DNA of 64,000 nucleotides from Eopsaltria australis (lineage: Eukaryota > Chordata > Aves > Passeriformes > Petroicidae): assembly GCA_034509425.1 (NCBI GenBank), contig JAVTVJ010001238.1, positions 1 to 64,000 on the forward strand, in the 5' to 3' direction. This document shows positions 44,728 through 55,720 of this stretch, piece by piece. How positions within the stretch are numbered: the first letter of the stretch is position 1; each line of letters begins with the position of its first letter. The position numbers were made by a program, and so were the translations under genes. The notes under the pieces were generated by a model, which made no database searches, was not told the origin of the DNA, and saw only the letters and a list, made by a program, of their open reading frames with translations.

Positions 44728-45922
44728 TCTTACGGGACAGGATTCTATTTGTCTCGCCTTAGCCTCGCCTGGTAACCCGTTTTCCACCTGTTTAGTTGGT
44801 GTTCCTATAGATTACTGGCCCTGCCCATTTGCAACACCTACGTGTCAAAACGCCAATCTCAGCCGCACGGTGGATGCTTGGGACACCTGGGCACCTTATT
44901 TGCCCCTTGCACCAAGTGAGCCACAAGAACTAGAACTATTAGGGGCTGTGCGAATGGATGTGTGCGTGAATTTTAATTGGACTAGCACTCAAGCCCGGAT
45001 CGATGGTACCGCGACAAATGTGAACTCTAGCCTTTCAGTGTATAGAGACACTCGTGTATGGTGCAATTATACCTCCCACAACATTTCCCATTCTACTAAT
45101 CAACCCTTGAAATTACCTAGTGGCGTGTTTTTCATTTGTGGAGATCGAGCCTGGCCAGGTATCCCCTCCAAAATAAAAGGGGGACCCTGTTCTCTTGGAA
45201 GGTTGACATTGCTGACCCCTAACACCTCGATGATTCTTAATAAGCTTCGACAGCACCATCTCAGGCGCTTGAAACGCTTTGTACACGGCTTTGCTGCTGA
45301 TTGCAAATCTAATGTCGAGTTTTGGTCGCCTGCTGCTATTATTGCAGCCTCCTTCCTTGCTCCAGGAGTGGCCTCGGCTGGGGCCTTGGCCCAATTGAAC
45401 AAACTAGGTTGTTGGCTCTCCAAACAAACAAACGCTACATCTAAAGCAATTTCAGATTTGTTGCTTGATGTGGATTCGGTGAGACACGCCACGTTGCAAA
45501 ATAGAGCTGCAATAGACTTTTTATTGTTGGCACAAGGACATGGGTGTGAAGAATTTGAGGGAATGTGTTGCATTAATCTCTCTGATCATTCTAATTCAAT
45601 ACATGCACAATTAAAAACTTTGACTCAGCTCACCCAGCAATTGCAAGTGAGCAATGACTTAGGAATAGCTAAGTGGTTGTCCTCATTGGGCATCACAGGT
45701 TGGATCCAAACCTTGTTATTTGAAGGCCTTCGGTTGTGTGTTGTTGTTATTGTGTTTATAATAATTGTTAAGATTGTGTACAGCTGTTTAATGAAACAAG
45801 TAACCAAAGTAACCCACAATGTTTTGCTTGCAAAAGAGGAACAGGGAGGAATTGTTGAAAAATGGCTCCATGACCAGGGCCATGGGTCGCTAGAGGGCTT
45901 GTGCAAGGAAGACCCAGTTTAA
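44552..45922 (+). CDS. env: env (alpharetrovirus-like envelope glycoprotein)
   Basis: Open for 456 codons, in a different frame from the pol 3' end that it overlaps. A hydrophobic signal segment (LPLLLLLMATGAQG, about 44,630-44,672) is followed by a short surface subunit with several N-glycosylation sites. A basic cleavage motif RRLKR lies near 45,262-45,277. The transmembrane subunit has an internal hydrophobic fusion segment between two cysteines, a CX6CC motif (about 45,545-45,570) and a membrane anchor (about 45,730-45,790). An acceptor-like CTTCCACAG ends at 44,590 and a donor-like CAG/GTA lies after four gag codons (39,385). Splicing could supply the start, as in avian leukosis-type viruses. 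Confidence 0.88.
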   Translation: MWAAVTCVCLLPQGHSGFLRSGPRRYLPLLLLLMATGAQGMTDYLPPQPKTNVWVTMANLTGQDSICLALASPGNPFSTCLVGVPIDYWPCPFATPTCQNANLSRTVDAWDTWAPYLPLAPSEPQELELLGAVRMDVCVNFNWTSTQARIDGTATNVNSSLSVYRDTRVWCNYTSHNISHSTNQPLKLPSGVFFICGDRAWPGIPSKIKGGPCSLGRLTLLTPNTSMILNKLRQHHLRRLKRFVHGFAADCKSNVEFWSPAAIIAASFLAPGVASAGALAQLNKLGCWLSKQTNATSKAISDLLLDVDSVRHATLQNRAAIDFLLLAQGHGCEEFEGMCCINLSDHSNSIHAQLKTLTQLTQQLQVSNDLGIAKWLSSLGITGWIQTLLFEGLRLCVVVIVFIIIVKIVYSCLMKQVTKVTHNVLLAKEEQGGIVEKWLHDQGHGSLEGLCKEDPV

Positions 45923-46365
45923 CTGGGAAAAGACTGAAGTAGATAATAAGAGTAACATTGCCTTTAAGAAATTGATTGACTGATATAAGTTTTAAAAATA
46001 GATGATGAATGAAGTTTATTAAGATAAGATTAATAGTTTTAATAGTTATTACAATCATAAGAGTAAAAGTGCCATAAGTTCAGTTAAGTTTAAGTGTTGC
46101 TAAATTTAAGTGATGTTAGGTTAAAGTTATTGATTTTAAATTCTGTTAAGCTCTATTAAGGTTAGGTTCTGTTAAATTTAAGTTCTGCTAAATATAAGTG
46201 TTAAGTTTAAGTGAAGTTAAGTTTAAGTGATTATAGGTAAGTTTTAAGGACTGTTAAAGCTAAGTGCTGTTAAGTTTCATTTCTGTTAAGTTCAAGTGTC
46301 AATTAGTTTATAATGTTAAGTATTTGATAAATAATAGAAAAATGTAAACATGGTCTGGATTGCTC
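45923..46365 (+). repeat. 3' non-coding region with TTAAGTTTAAGTG repeats
   Basis: AT-rich. From about 46,075 to 46,310 it is made of degenerate 12-18 bp units such as GTTAAGTTTAAGTG and CTGTTAAATTTAAGT. No gene is seen. Confidence 0.7.
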
Positions 46366-46384
46366 AAAGAAAAGAAGGGGGATA
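46366..46384 (+). other. Polypurine tract
   Basis: AAAGAAAAGAAGGGGGATA lies immediately before the 3' LTR. This is the plus-strand primer position. Confidence 0.85.
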
Positions 46385-46743
46385 TGTTGGGAAATGGCCA
46401 TTTCTGGCTGCACAGACATAAGGTATAAGTGAGCAACCCAGACTCCATAGACAAGTGTTAGGCCTCTGCTCAAGGCTGTTCTCAAAACAACTGTGGGAGA
46501 CATGAGAGCTGTAAACAAGGTGCAGGTGTCTAGAGATTAGCTTGGCAGAAGAAACTGTTGATGTTATTGCCTTCTGAGACCAGTCTGTGTTTTAATTAGA
46601 TTAGAGAAAAATCCCGTGTGAAACTTCTGTAAGTGAATAATATTTTGAGCACGTAAGGTAGTATAAGTATGTGCACTGTCTGACAATAAACGAGCTTGAT
46701 TTATGAACCACATTGGATCGTCGTCTTGCTCCTCTCGCCGACA
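46385..46743 (+). repeat. 3' LTR
   Basis: 359 bp, TGTTGGG to GCCGACA, with AATAAA near 46,684. It ends exactly at the inner edge of the palindrome right arm, followed by R2 leader sequence. Confidence 0.93.
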
Positions 46744-49700
46744 GCTGTTCCTAAAGCCTTGTCCACAGGCTAAGTTGGGCAAAGTTGGTAGTCTGGAGAG
46801 GGCCAGCTACTGACTGAAACTACCCTCACTTGGACTGTCCTTTACTTGAACTTTTGATTTGACAATGGTGCAATCGCTCGGGCTAAGGTTCATATCTACG
46901 GGCACGCAAACAGACCCTTTGGATCACAGGGTCAAATCGGCCAAGGTTGTGCCATCTCTGGCCTCCCAGCTGGAGGATGTTGGGCTCCATCTAGTGAACT
47001 TGGAGTTTGTTAACTCCAAATTCGGTTATGAACTGGGGATCAATCTGGAAAATGTAAGGGAGGAATTGGCCAAATTCCCAGAGCCATTTGAGGCCTTGCC
47101 ACCTGGGCCTCCTATAAGCGTGGGAAATGACGGTGCCCAAGGGGATGGTGAGGAGCCCAACACACCAGAAGCTCCTCCCCGGAGCAGGGAGGGTGTGACA
47201 CCAGCTGTGACACCTGTGCTGTCCGTCCCAGACAAAACTCCAACTTGTCCACTCTGCGCTACCCGGTTTACAAGGATGCTGGGACTTATTGACCATCTCC
47301 AACATGCGCATAGGCAGAAAAAGATCTGGTTTAAGTGCTCCAAATGTGGTAAACAAAATCTGAAGTACTACGGTATTGTCTGCCATGTCCCACATTGCAA
47401 AGGGGAGGTTTGTGTGGTTCCTACGGGCGCGTGGGTGTGTGAGGTTTGTCAGAGAGTGTTCCCGACCAAAACTGGTCCGAGTCAACACAAGAGGTCAACG
47501 CATCCTCTTGGGAGGAACCTGGAGAGGATTGCTGCCTCCCATCCAAAAGAGTCATCTTTGAGAGGAGCCCACAATAAGGTGTGGACTGAGGAGGAACTAG
47601 CCCTATTGAAACGCCTGATGGTGACATACGCTGGAAACAGGAATATTAAAATAAGCTGACTGCGGAGCATATTCCATCTAAGACAACAAAGCAAATCAGT
47701 GATAAAAGGTGCCTTCTTATGAAGAGTCCCTCAGATGCGGTCACAACTGGAGAGGAAGGCGTACTCCAAGAGGGCACAGAAGACCAAGCCCAGGTGGTTT
47801 CTTTGCCAAAAGAGGGACGTTTGAAGCTCCATTAGTGGGATTCCATCAAGAAGGGGTTGTCGGTGGGCAGATTCACCAGGTGTAAGCGGGCTTTTGAGAG
47901 TATTTTGGAAGGGGAAGACCTGCAGAAAGTGGTGAATGATTGTTATGAGGAATGTTTCGGAGACTTGGGTTTGCTAAGCCAGATTAAATCCAGGGGTTCA
48001 AGATCACAAAGGTCTCAGAGCCAAAAGGCATCCAGAAAAACAGCTAATTGGATGCGAAAAAGAGCTAAGAAGCATGGGAAATATCTGTGTTATCAGAAAT
48101 TGCTTGACTTACACAGGGGGAGATTGGCAAGGGTTATTTCGGATAACTCGGACGCCTTGCAATGCGATATTCCATCTGACATTGTCTACTCAAATTTTAA
48201 AGCGAGATGGGAGTCATTTGCTGAGTTTAAGGGCCTTGAACCCTTCCCTTCATATAAGGAAGCTGATAACACCAACTTTTGGGCTCTCATTACAGAAAAA
48301 GAGGTTGAAAAGAACTTGAGTGAGGTTAAGAGGACCTCAGCTCCGGGACCGGATGGGTTTACGGTGGGTCATCTGAATAAGTGGGACCCAAAGTATTCCC
48401 TGTTGAGTAACAGCTTCAACCTCTGGCTCGCGACAGGAACAATTCCGGACGCACTAAGGGCATGCCGGACTGTCCTGATTCCCAAGTCCTCTGATCCGGA
48501 GAGGCTTCGGGACGTCAATAACTGGAGACCTATCACCATAGCCTCTATGGTGCTTAGGTTGTTCTCTAGGATTTTGATGGCTAGGCTGGACTGAGCGTGT
48601 CCGATTCACCCCAGACAGCGGGGGTTCATTCGTGCATCTGGGTGTTCCGAAAACCTCAAGCTATTACAGCTTGTGGTTAAATACGCAAAGTTGGAGCACA
48701 AAGATCTGGGGGTCGTTTTCGTAGACATTGCCAAAGCATTTGACACAGTATGCCATCGGCATATTATTAAGGGTCTTGAACAGAGGGGGCTTGACCACCA
48801 TCTGATCCATCTAATTGGTGAAATGTACGAGAACATCACAACGTGCATGACTACCAAAAAGGGCCAGACAGACCCCATTAAGATCCTTACAGGTGTCAAG
48901 CAAGGCGATCCTATGTCACCTTTGTTATTCAACCTTGCTATCGATCCTCTTCTATGTAAGCTGGAACAAAAGGGAAAAGGGTTCCATCATGGTGGGATGA
49001 AAATTATGGCCATGGCCTTTGCTGATGACCTTGTGTTATTGAGTGACTCCTGGGATGGTATGCAGGATAACATCAAAATTTTGGAGGCCTTTTGCAATCT
49101 TACCGGTCTCAAAACACAGGGGGAAAAATGTCATGGCTTTTACATCAAAGCCACAAAAGATGCGTATACCATCAACAATTGTCCTATATGGACCATAGGT
49201 GGCACCCCCCTCAATATGATTGATCCAGGACACTCTGAGAAATATTTTGGCACTTGGGTAGACCCCTGGACTGGCTTTGCAGACCCAGGTCTGCCTGGGA
49301 AATTAGAGAAATGGCTCCAACAGATAGGGGAAGCACCACTTAAACCTCTTCAGAAGGCGGATATACTAAGGACTTATACCATCCAGAGATTGGTATATCT
49401 GGCTGACCACACCGAGGTGACAGCGGGGCTCCTAGAATCCCTTGACTTGCAAATTCGAACTGCAGTTAAAGGGTAGCTTCATCTTCCACCTTCTACGTGT
49501 GATGGTATTTTGCATTCCAGCTGTAAGGACGGTGGATTAGGTATCCTGAAATTGGTGGCGGTCATTCCCAGTATCCAGGCGCGGAGGCTGCATCGACTTG
49601 CACAGTCTTCGGATGAAACTCTTAAAGTATTTTTGAAAGACAGTCATCTGGACTCGTTGTACGAAAAGTCGTGGGTAAGAGTTGGAGGAGTGAAGGAGTC

Positions 49701-50751
49701 CATCCCGCAAATCTGGGAGCCTATTCCACGTTTGGAGAGTGTGGTGAGTGGGGATGAAGAATTGTCGGAGTGGGAGGCACCAGTCCAAAAATTCCACTAC
49801 CTGAGACCTTGTAATTGGCGGAAGATAGAGTTCCAGAAATGGAAACAGCTGATTGCCCAGGGCCATGGAGTCGAGAACTTTGAGAACGATAAAATCAGTA
49901 ATGGGTGGATAACACGCTATAAAGGCATACCCCACAGGAACTGATAACCGCACTTCAACTGAGGGCCAATGTCTACCCCACAAGAGAGTTCCTGGCGAGG
50001 GGTAGGCACGGTGACTGCATATGATCCTGCAGACATTGTGGTGCTGAGTTTGAGACTACCGCCCACATTATTGGGAACTGTCCAATTATTCAAGATGCCA
50101 GGATCAAACATCACAATCCCATCTGTGAAATCCTTAGCCGTGAGGCTAAGGAGAATTAGATTGTTTTCCAGGAGCCACATATCAGAGATGAGGATAAAAA
50201 ATTGTCTAAACCGGATTTAATCTTTGTGAAGGAGGAAAAGGCAATTGTGGTGGACGTGACAGTCAGATATGAGCACAGCAACTCCTCTTTGAAGGATGCG
50301 GCGGCTGAGAAGATAATAAAATATCAGCGCCTCCTCAACCAGGTGGAAGAGCTGACTAATGCCATTGTTGGGGACTTTGTGGGCTTTCCCTTTGGGAGCG
50401 TGGGGAAAGTGGTACGAAAAGAACTCTGAGTTGCTATCGGCCCTCGGCCTCTCTAAAATGAGGCTAGAGAAGACCCTAGCATCCAGAGCGCTCCTATCCT
50501 CTGTAGATATTGTACATATTTTTACCAGCCAAGCTCGATCCATTGTTCTTGAAATTGTAAAATAAATAAGAATTGGCATGTGACGTTTCATCAAGGATAA
50601 GGAGGGGTGGACACCAGTGGGGCTTTTCATTCTGCTCATACTGTGTCACCCGCCCGTATTTAGGCATTACAAATTCAGATCTGGACAAGGTGGACGGGCC
50701 ACCTTCACTTAACCCGGAAAAGAAACATATGCATTTAGTATGTTTATTAGA
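46744..50751 (+). mobile_element. R2 copy A, right arm (leader cut by provirus)
   Basis: About 4.0 kb. The leader begins inside the 5' UTR (GCTGTTCCTAAAGCC) because the provirus joint removed the first 201 bp and the upstream 28S. ORF start ATG 46,865. The multi-finger and Myb N-terminus is open to 47,659. A shift follows as in the left arm, and there are extra stops near 47,834, at 48,594 (TGA in the RT) and near 49,476 (TAG). Catalytic FADD is at 49,018-49,029. The CCHC motif is at 50,025-50,085, and endonuclease PDLIFVKEEKA with VDVTVRYE at 50,205-50,275. The 3' UTR ends at 50,751. Non-functional. Confidence 0.92.
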
Positions 50752-50829
50752 TAGGCAAATGCCTCGTCATCTAATTAGTGATGTGCATGAATGGATGAAT
50801 GAGATTCCCACTGTCCCTACCTACTATCC

Positions 50830-50860
<31 letters not shown>

Positions 50861-50867
50861 TGGAATC

Positions 50868-50905
<38 letters not shown>

Positions 50906-50949
50906 TGGCGCTGGGAAGAGACATGAGAGGTGTAGAATAAGTGGGAGGC
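50752..50949 (+). pseudogene. 28S rRNA fragment downstream of R2 copy A, right arm
   Basis: 198 bp beginning TAGGCAAATGCC at the R2 site and ending GTGGGAGGC, with very few differences from 36,661-36,858. Not a functional rRNA gene. Confidence 0.92.
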
Positions 50950-50972
50950 TGGGCACGTGCTCAGCAGTGTCA

Positions 50973-51740
50973 ACTTACAAGATCTTGTATTCTAGTTGTA
51001 AAGATGGGGGATTAGGTATCTTGAAATTGGCGGTGCTTATTCCCAGCATGCAAGTGCAGAGGCTGCATAGACTTGCACAGTCTTTGGATGAGGCTCCTGT
51101 GGCATTTTTGAAAGGTGATCATCGTGGAACTGTTGTATGAGGAATTGTGGGTAAGAGCTGGAGGAAATAAAGAGTCCATCCTGCAAATCTGGGAACCTAT
51201 TCCAAGATTGGAGAGTGTGGTGGGTTGTGATGAAGGTTTGTCAGAATGGGAGGCACCAGTCCAAAAATTCCGCTATCCAAGACCTTGCAATTGGCGGAAG
51301 GCTGAGTTCCAGAAATGCAAACAGCTGGTTGTCCAGGGCCATGGTATTGAGAACTTTGAGAATGATAAGATCAGTAATGGATGGATAACACCCTACAGAG
51401 GCATACCTCACAGCAAGTTGATTACCGTGCTTCCATTGAGAGCCAACGTCTACCCTACAAGAGAGTTCCTGGCAAGGGGTAGACATGGAGACTGCGTGAG
51501 ATCCTGCAGGCATTGTGGCACGGAGTTTGAGACAACCACCCGTATCATTGGAAACTGCCCAATTACTCAGGATGCCAGGATGAAATGACACAATTCCATC
51601 TGGGAGACCCTTAGCTGTGAGGCTAAGAAGGAGAATTGGACTGTTTTCCAGAACCACACCTTAGGGATGAGGACAATGAATTATTTAAACCAGATTTAAT
51701 CTTTGTTAAAGAGGAGAAGGCATTCATGATGGATCCGACA
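50973..51740 (+). mobile_element. R2 copy B, 5'-truncated, right arm
   Basis: Third copy of the truncated older R2. The CCHC block has TTRIIGNC, and the endonuclease remnant ends EEKAFMMDPTARW at 51,740. It begins directly after 24 bp of non-28S sequence following the 28S piece. Confidence 0.85.
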
Positions 51741-52795
51741 GCCAGGTGGCCTGGGAGGAGCACGGGGCTCCCCAGGAAAGCATCTCCCCAGCAGAGCCCC
51801 CCAAGGTGCCCACGCGGCAGCCCCTGCAGACGGGTGAGTGAGGGGCCCTGTTGGTTTTGTACCTACAGGGCTCAGCACAAATGCCAGAGATCAGTGTGGC
51901 CTTGTGCTAACTCCCTACGTCTGTCACTAAGAAGTCACGTTCCACCTAAGATGTCCCTGGTTCCTTGCATCAGTGATTCATATGTACGAGCTGCTGTCTT
52001 AGATTTGAGAAGGAGGGCTGGCTGTCAGAAGAAAGAATGGTAAGAGAAGTCCATCAATACTTGATATTTGAGATACTCTCAAGGAGAAAAGACTCATCAG
52101 AAGAAGATCTGGAACCATATCCAAACAAGCCCATGGAAATAATTAGCACAGATGCATGGATTCAAAAGAGTGATGACTAAGTATTAGTTTCAGGAATATA
52201 AACCTTGGTCTCAGCATGCATGCTTTGAGGAGAAGTCCCCATGCATCCAGCACTGCTAATAAAGGAATGTCAGCTCTCTAACCTCTCCAACTATTTGGAC
52301 AGTTTATTTCCCGGGTTTCGGTGACAGTGGATGCTGCACCTTTCCTGTCCATCTGCCAGCACCTTCCTCAGCCCGGGGCACTGGGGCTTTCCCCTCCACG
52401 CCGTGCTCCAGCACAGCAGCTCCTCTGCTGGGCACCCTCCAGCCACGAGCTGCATGGGAAGGCTGTGCCAGGGGAGCGAGCACAGGGCTGGGCAGAGGGC
52501 AGATCTTCCCCTGCTCTCCCCTGTCACCAGAGCCTCTGCAGCCCTCCCTTCTCTCCCCTTTGTTAGATGCCAGCTGCTTACCTGTGTATGCAGAGGAACA
52601 GGAAGCCATGGAATTGAAAAACTCCAAAGGAACTGAAACACCTGCATGGGACAGCACAGATTTGGGCTTGTGACCTCAGCTCAGATGTGGTGACCCTCTG
52701 GATTTGAGCATATCAGTCATGGGAGGGAAAGGAGCTAATGAGGATTCACTCAGGAACAGGAAGCCAAGGGGGAAGAGCCCAGAGCTGAACCCCCA
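51741..52795 (+). repeat. Three-copy intervening segment, right arm
   Basis: Matches 37,651-38,700 and, inverted, 21,346-22,401. It includes an AATAAAGGAATGTCAGC stretch near 52,258. No recognised gene is present. It is retained between R2 copies B and C in all three chains. Confidence 0.5.
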
Positions 52796-52852
52796 CCCCA
52801 CCTATACTTAACCTGGAAAAGGAACATACAGTACTTAGATGTGTTCAAAAAA
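52796..52852 (+). mobile_element. R2 copy C 3' UTR tail, right arm
   Basis: CACCTATACTTAACCTGGAA and onward to the 28S junction. It is the uninterrupted version of the site occupied by the provirus at 38,725. Confidence 0.75.
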
Positions 52853-52938
52853 TAGACAAATGCCTCGTCATCTAATTAGTGATGCTCACAAATGGATGAA
52901 AGAGATTCCCCCTGTCCCTACCTACTATCCAGCAAACT
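52853..52938 (+). pseudogene. 86-bp 28S fragment between R2 copies C and D, right arm
   Basis: From TAGACAAATGCCTCGTCATC to CTATCCAGCAAAC. Followed without a gap by the 5' leader of R2 copy D. Confidence 0.87.
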
Positions 52939-54111
52939 ATGGGAGCATAGTTACTAACTGGGCCTTGCCATGGAAGTTGCACTGCTCCCACCAGACACCC
53001 TCGCACTCACTCAGTTAACCTCTGCCCCAGTGTGAGAGAGGTGGGAACAGATACCACTTGATGGGCTTTGATGAGGCTGACACTTGGTCTGAAAGCCTCA
53101 CAGAGGTTGACTTAAAAACAGTCAAAATCTACCCGTCAGAAAACTCCGTGACAACCTGCAGCCACAATGAAAGCCACCTTGACAGCCAAGAAGATAATCA
53201 AAGTAGATGTTCTTCACGCAAGGAGAAGATCTTCTTGCTGGGGAACATCAAGAGTGTACCAGAAGGAACTTGATTACAATATGGAACTAATTGCTTCTAC
53301 AGCTAATTGAATTGCTGTTTCAATGGTCCTTGTGTTGCAGACAGCCCTGTCATTGTTTGCTAAGCAGCCAATCAGAACAAACCACAGCAGCTGAGAAAAA
53401 GCTATAAAACTACTAACAGGGAATAATAAAAAACTTTTCTGTCCTTGGATTATGAGCGTGTCGTGTGTCCGTCTCTACTGCGACACCCCTTCCCATCATT
53501 TGGACTCGCCACCCAGCAACAGCTTCACTAAAAGGTGAAATCAATTTTTTGGTAGCACCTTTAAGGACCTCACTACCCACAGCCTGCTCCATGGGCATTA
53601 GATCAACACAGCTCAACAGTAGCTGAGCGTCTGCTGCTGACTTAGACCACCCTCAACTGGACTGACTAAACCCACAAATGTGCACAATGGTGCAGTCCAT
53701 ACGATTATTCCATGTATGAACGGCCACATCAACTGATCCTTCAGATTTGAAGGAAGTCCTGGCCATACATTTTACACCTGGACCCTCTAAACTCCTGGAA
53801 GGGAAGGCTGATTTAGTGAGGTTGGAGTTTTGTAACTCTTGGGTACAGACTGATGAGAGTTTCCATCTTTACACCCAGTGGGAAGGGTTGGCCAGATAGC
53901 CTGAGCTGGATGAGGATCTAACAACTAGACCTGCCTCAAGGAGGAATATCATTTACAGACAGAAGTGAGCAAAGCAGCCAGGACAGGCCACCTATGTTCA
54001 ACCCTTAATCAGGACCAAATTGTACCCGATCTGACCAAGGTGCATGGGCCACCTACACTTAACCCAGAAATGGATATATATGTAAATATAGATGTAAAAA
54101 TATCTATTAAA
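52939..54111 (+). mobile_element. R2 copy D (internally deleted), right arm
   Basis: The leader starts TATGGGAGCATAGTTACTAA. The solo LTR interrupts it at 53,059-53,485. The ORF N-terminus begins at ATG 53,687 (MVQS) and is recognisable to about 53,910 with stops. The middle, including fingers, RT and endonuclease, is missing. The 3' UTR (about 54,000-54,111) ends at 28S. Confidence 0.82.
53059..53485 (+). repeat. Solo LTR inside R2 copy D, right arm
   Basis: 427 bp, TGATGGGC to GCGACA. CTATAAAAC near 53,402 and AATAAAAAA near 53,424. The target duplication is CCACT on the left (mutated from CCCCT) and CCCCT on the right. Same insertion as in the left arm. Confidence 0.87.
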
Positions 54112-54252
54112 TAGCCAAATGCCTCATCATCTCATTAATCATGCACATGAATGGATGGATGAGATTCCCACTGTCCCTACCTATATCCAGTGAAACCAAA
54201 GCTCAGGGAACAGGCTTGGTGGACTCAGTGGGGAAAGAAGACCCTGTTGAGC
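54112..54252 (+). pseudogene. 28S rRNA fragment downstream of R2 copy D, right arm
   Basis: About 141 bp from TAGCCAAATGCCTCATCATC to GACCCTGTTGAGC, with more substitutions than the copy A flanks, so older. Beyond it the sequence is unrelated to rDNA. Confidence 0.87.
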
Positions 54253-54689
54253 CTGGTGTACAGTCAGCAGCCACTGTGGGGTGATCCCCTGTTGGAATCC
54301 AGGCCATCGCTGAAATACCACTACTGCCATTGTTTTGGTGAGCAGACCTGGCCTGACCGGGAGAGGAGGGAAGGCCTCCCATGGCAGCAGCAGGCAGACC
54401 ATGGCTGAGACCCCAGGGAGTAGACCTGGCCTTCCATGACCAGATTTGGCATGCTGGGGACAGGGGGTACACCTGGTCCCCTGTCCCACTGGGGTGACGT
54501 GACCTCCCATCCCAATGGAGGGCAGACCTGCTGCCCGTGACCGGACTTGGCCAGGGGGGGACACGAGTGTTTCCCAGGCCTGGGTTCTGGTGCTGTCCCT
54601 GCTCACCCAGAGCCTGAGCGGCTCCAAGCCAGCCCTGCCACACGTTCCTCCCCCAGCCTTACCTGCCTGAACCACCACCCCCCACTCCA
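54253..54689. other. Unassigned DNA, right arm
   Basis: Mirror of 19,461-19,889. No gene is recognised. Confidence 0.35.
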
Positions 54690-55720
54690 GTCCATGCTGA
54701 CATCAGACTTGTCTCCAGCCTGCTCAAAAGTCCAGATCACACACAGGCACAGGCCATCCACTGGGACATTCCAGAGCTCTTGCATCTTCCAACGACTTGG
54801 CAGGTCACACGCAGTCACCAGTGTCCATGAGGACAACACAGGGCTCTCTACATCTTAAGGAGCCCATTTGGCACAGGCACTCACTCAGCTTCCAGGGTGA
54901 CATCCCAGTGCTCTCCATGATCCTAAACAACACTGAGGTCATGGGCAATCCCAGGGGCTCCATGGGGACATCCCAGGAGTCTCCCATTTGCCAAACCACA
55001 CTGACCTCACAGGCTGTCACAGGCTCTCAATGGCAACATCACAAGTGTCTCTAGGCTGCTAAGCAGCTGCCATGTCACAGGCACTCACACGGCTTCCACG
55101 CTGACATCCTAGAAGTCTCCATGATGGGAAAAAGTTGTCTTGTCCCAGGCACTCCCAGCAGCTCTATGGTGACATTGCCAGGCTGTTGAAGGCTGCAAAA
55201 GAACCATGAGGTCCCACGCTGTTACAGGGACTCCACAGGGACATGCCAGGGCTCTCCAGGCTGCTAAAGAAGGGCTTTGTCACAGGCACTCCCAGGGCTT
55301 CCATTGTCACATGCCAGCAGCTGCTGTGCTCCTAAAGATCAGGGAGATCCCAGGCAATGGCAGCAGCTCTGGGATGACATGCCATGTGTCTCTAGGCTGC
55401 TCAAGAACTCTGATGGCACCAGCAGGGACAACAGTTCCATGGGGACATGCCAGCTTTCTCTAAACTGCTCAAGAGCACTCAGGTCACAGACCCTGCCAAG
55501 GATCCCACCCTCACATCCCAGAGAGAGTCAGGTTTTTCAAGAGCCCCAAGCTCACCTGCATGAGCCTCACACGCCTTCCATGGTGACATCGCAGGGCTCT
55601 CCAGGGCTTCCAAGGAGCCAGGAGGTCACTGACAGTGACAGGCGCTCCATGCTCACATCCTAGAAGACTCTGGGCTGCCAAAGACAGGTCAGGAGCAGTT
55701 ACACGGTGACATCTCAAGCC
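54690..55720. repeat. 68-bp minisatellite array, right arm
   Basis: Mirror of the 18,425-19,460 array, with about 15 units whose reverse-complement core is TCCATGG(G/T)GACATCCCA. Unit number and order are conserved between arms, so the array predates the inversion-duplication. Confidence 0.87.

Larger units (their letters stand above)
38725..46743 (+). mobile_element. Class II endogenous retrovirus, nearly complete provirus
   Basis: An 8,019-bp provirus with gene order LTR-gag-dUTPase/pro-pol-env-LTR. The LTRs differ by about five substitutions and one 5-bp indel in 360 bp (about 1.4%), so insertion or last LTR exchange was fairly recent. gag and pol are betaretrovirus-like (dUTPase fused to protease, -1 frameshift layout). 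env is alpharetrovirus-like (CX6CC transmembrane subunit). The primer site is tRNA-Trp type, as in avian alpharetroviruses. The flanks (TTAAC left, GCTGT right) are not a target duplication. Confidence 0.93.
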
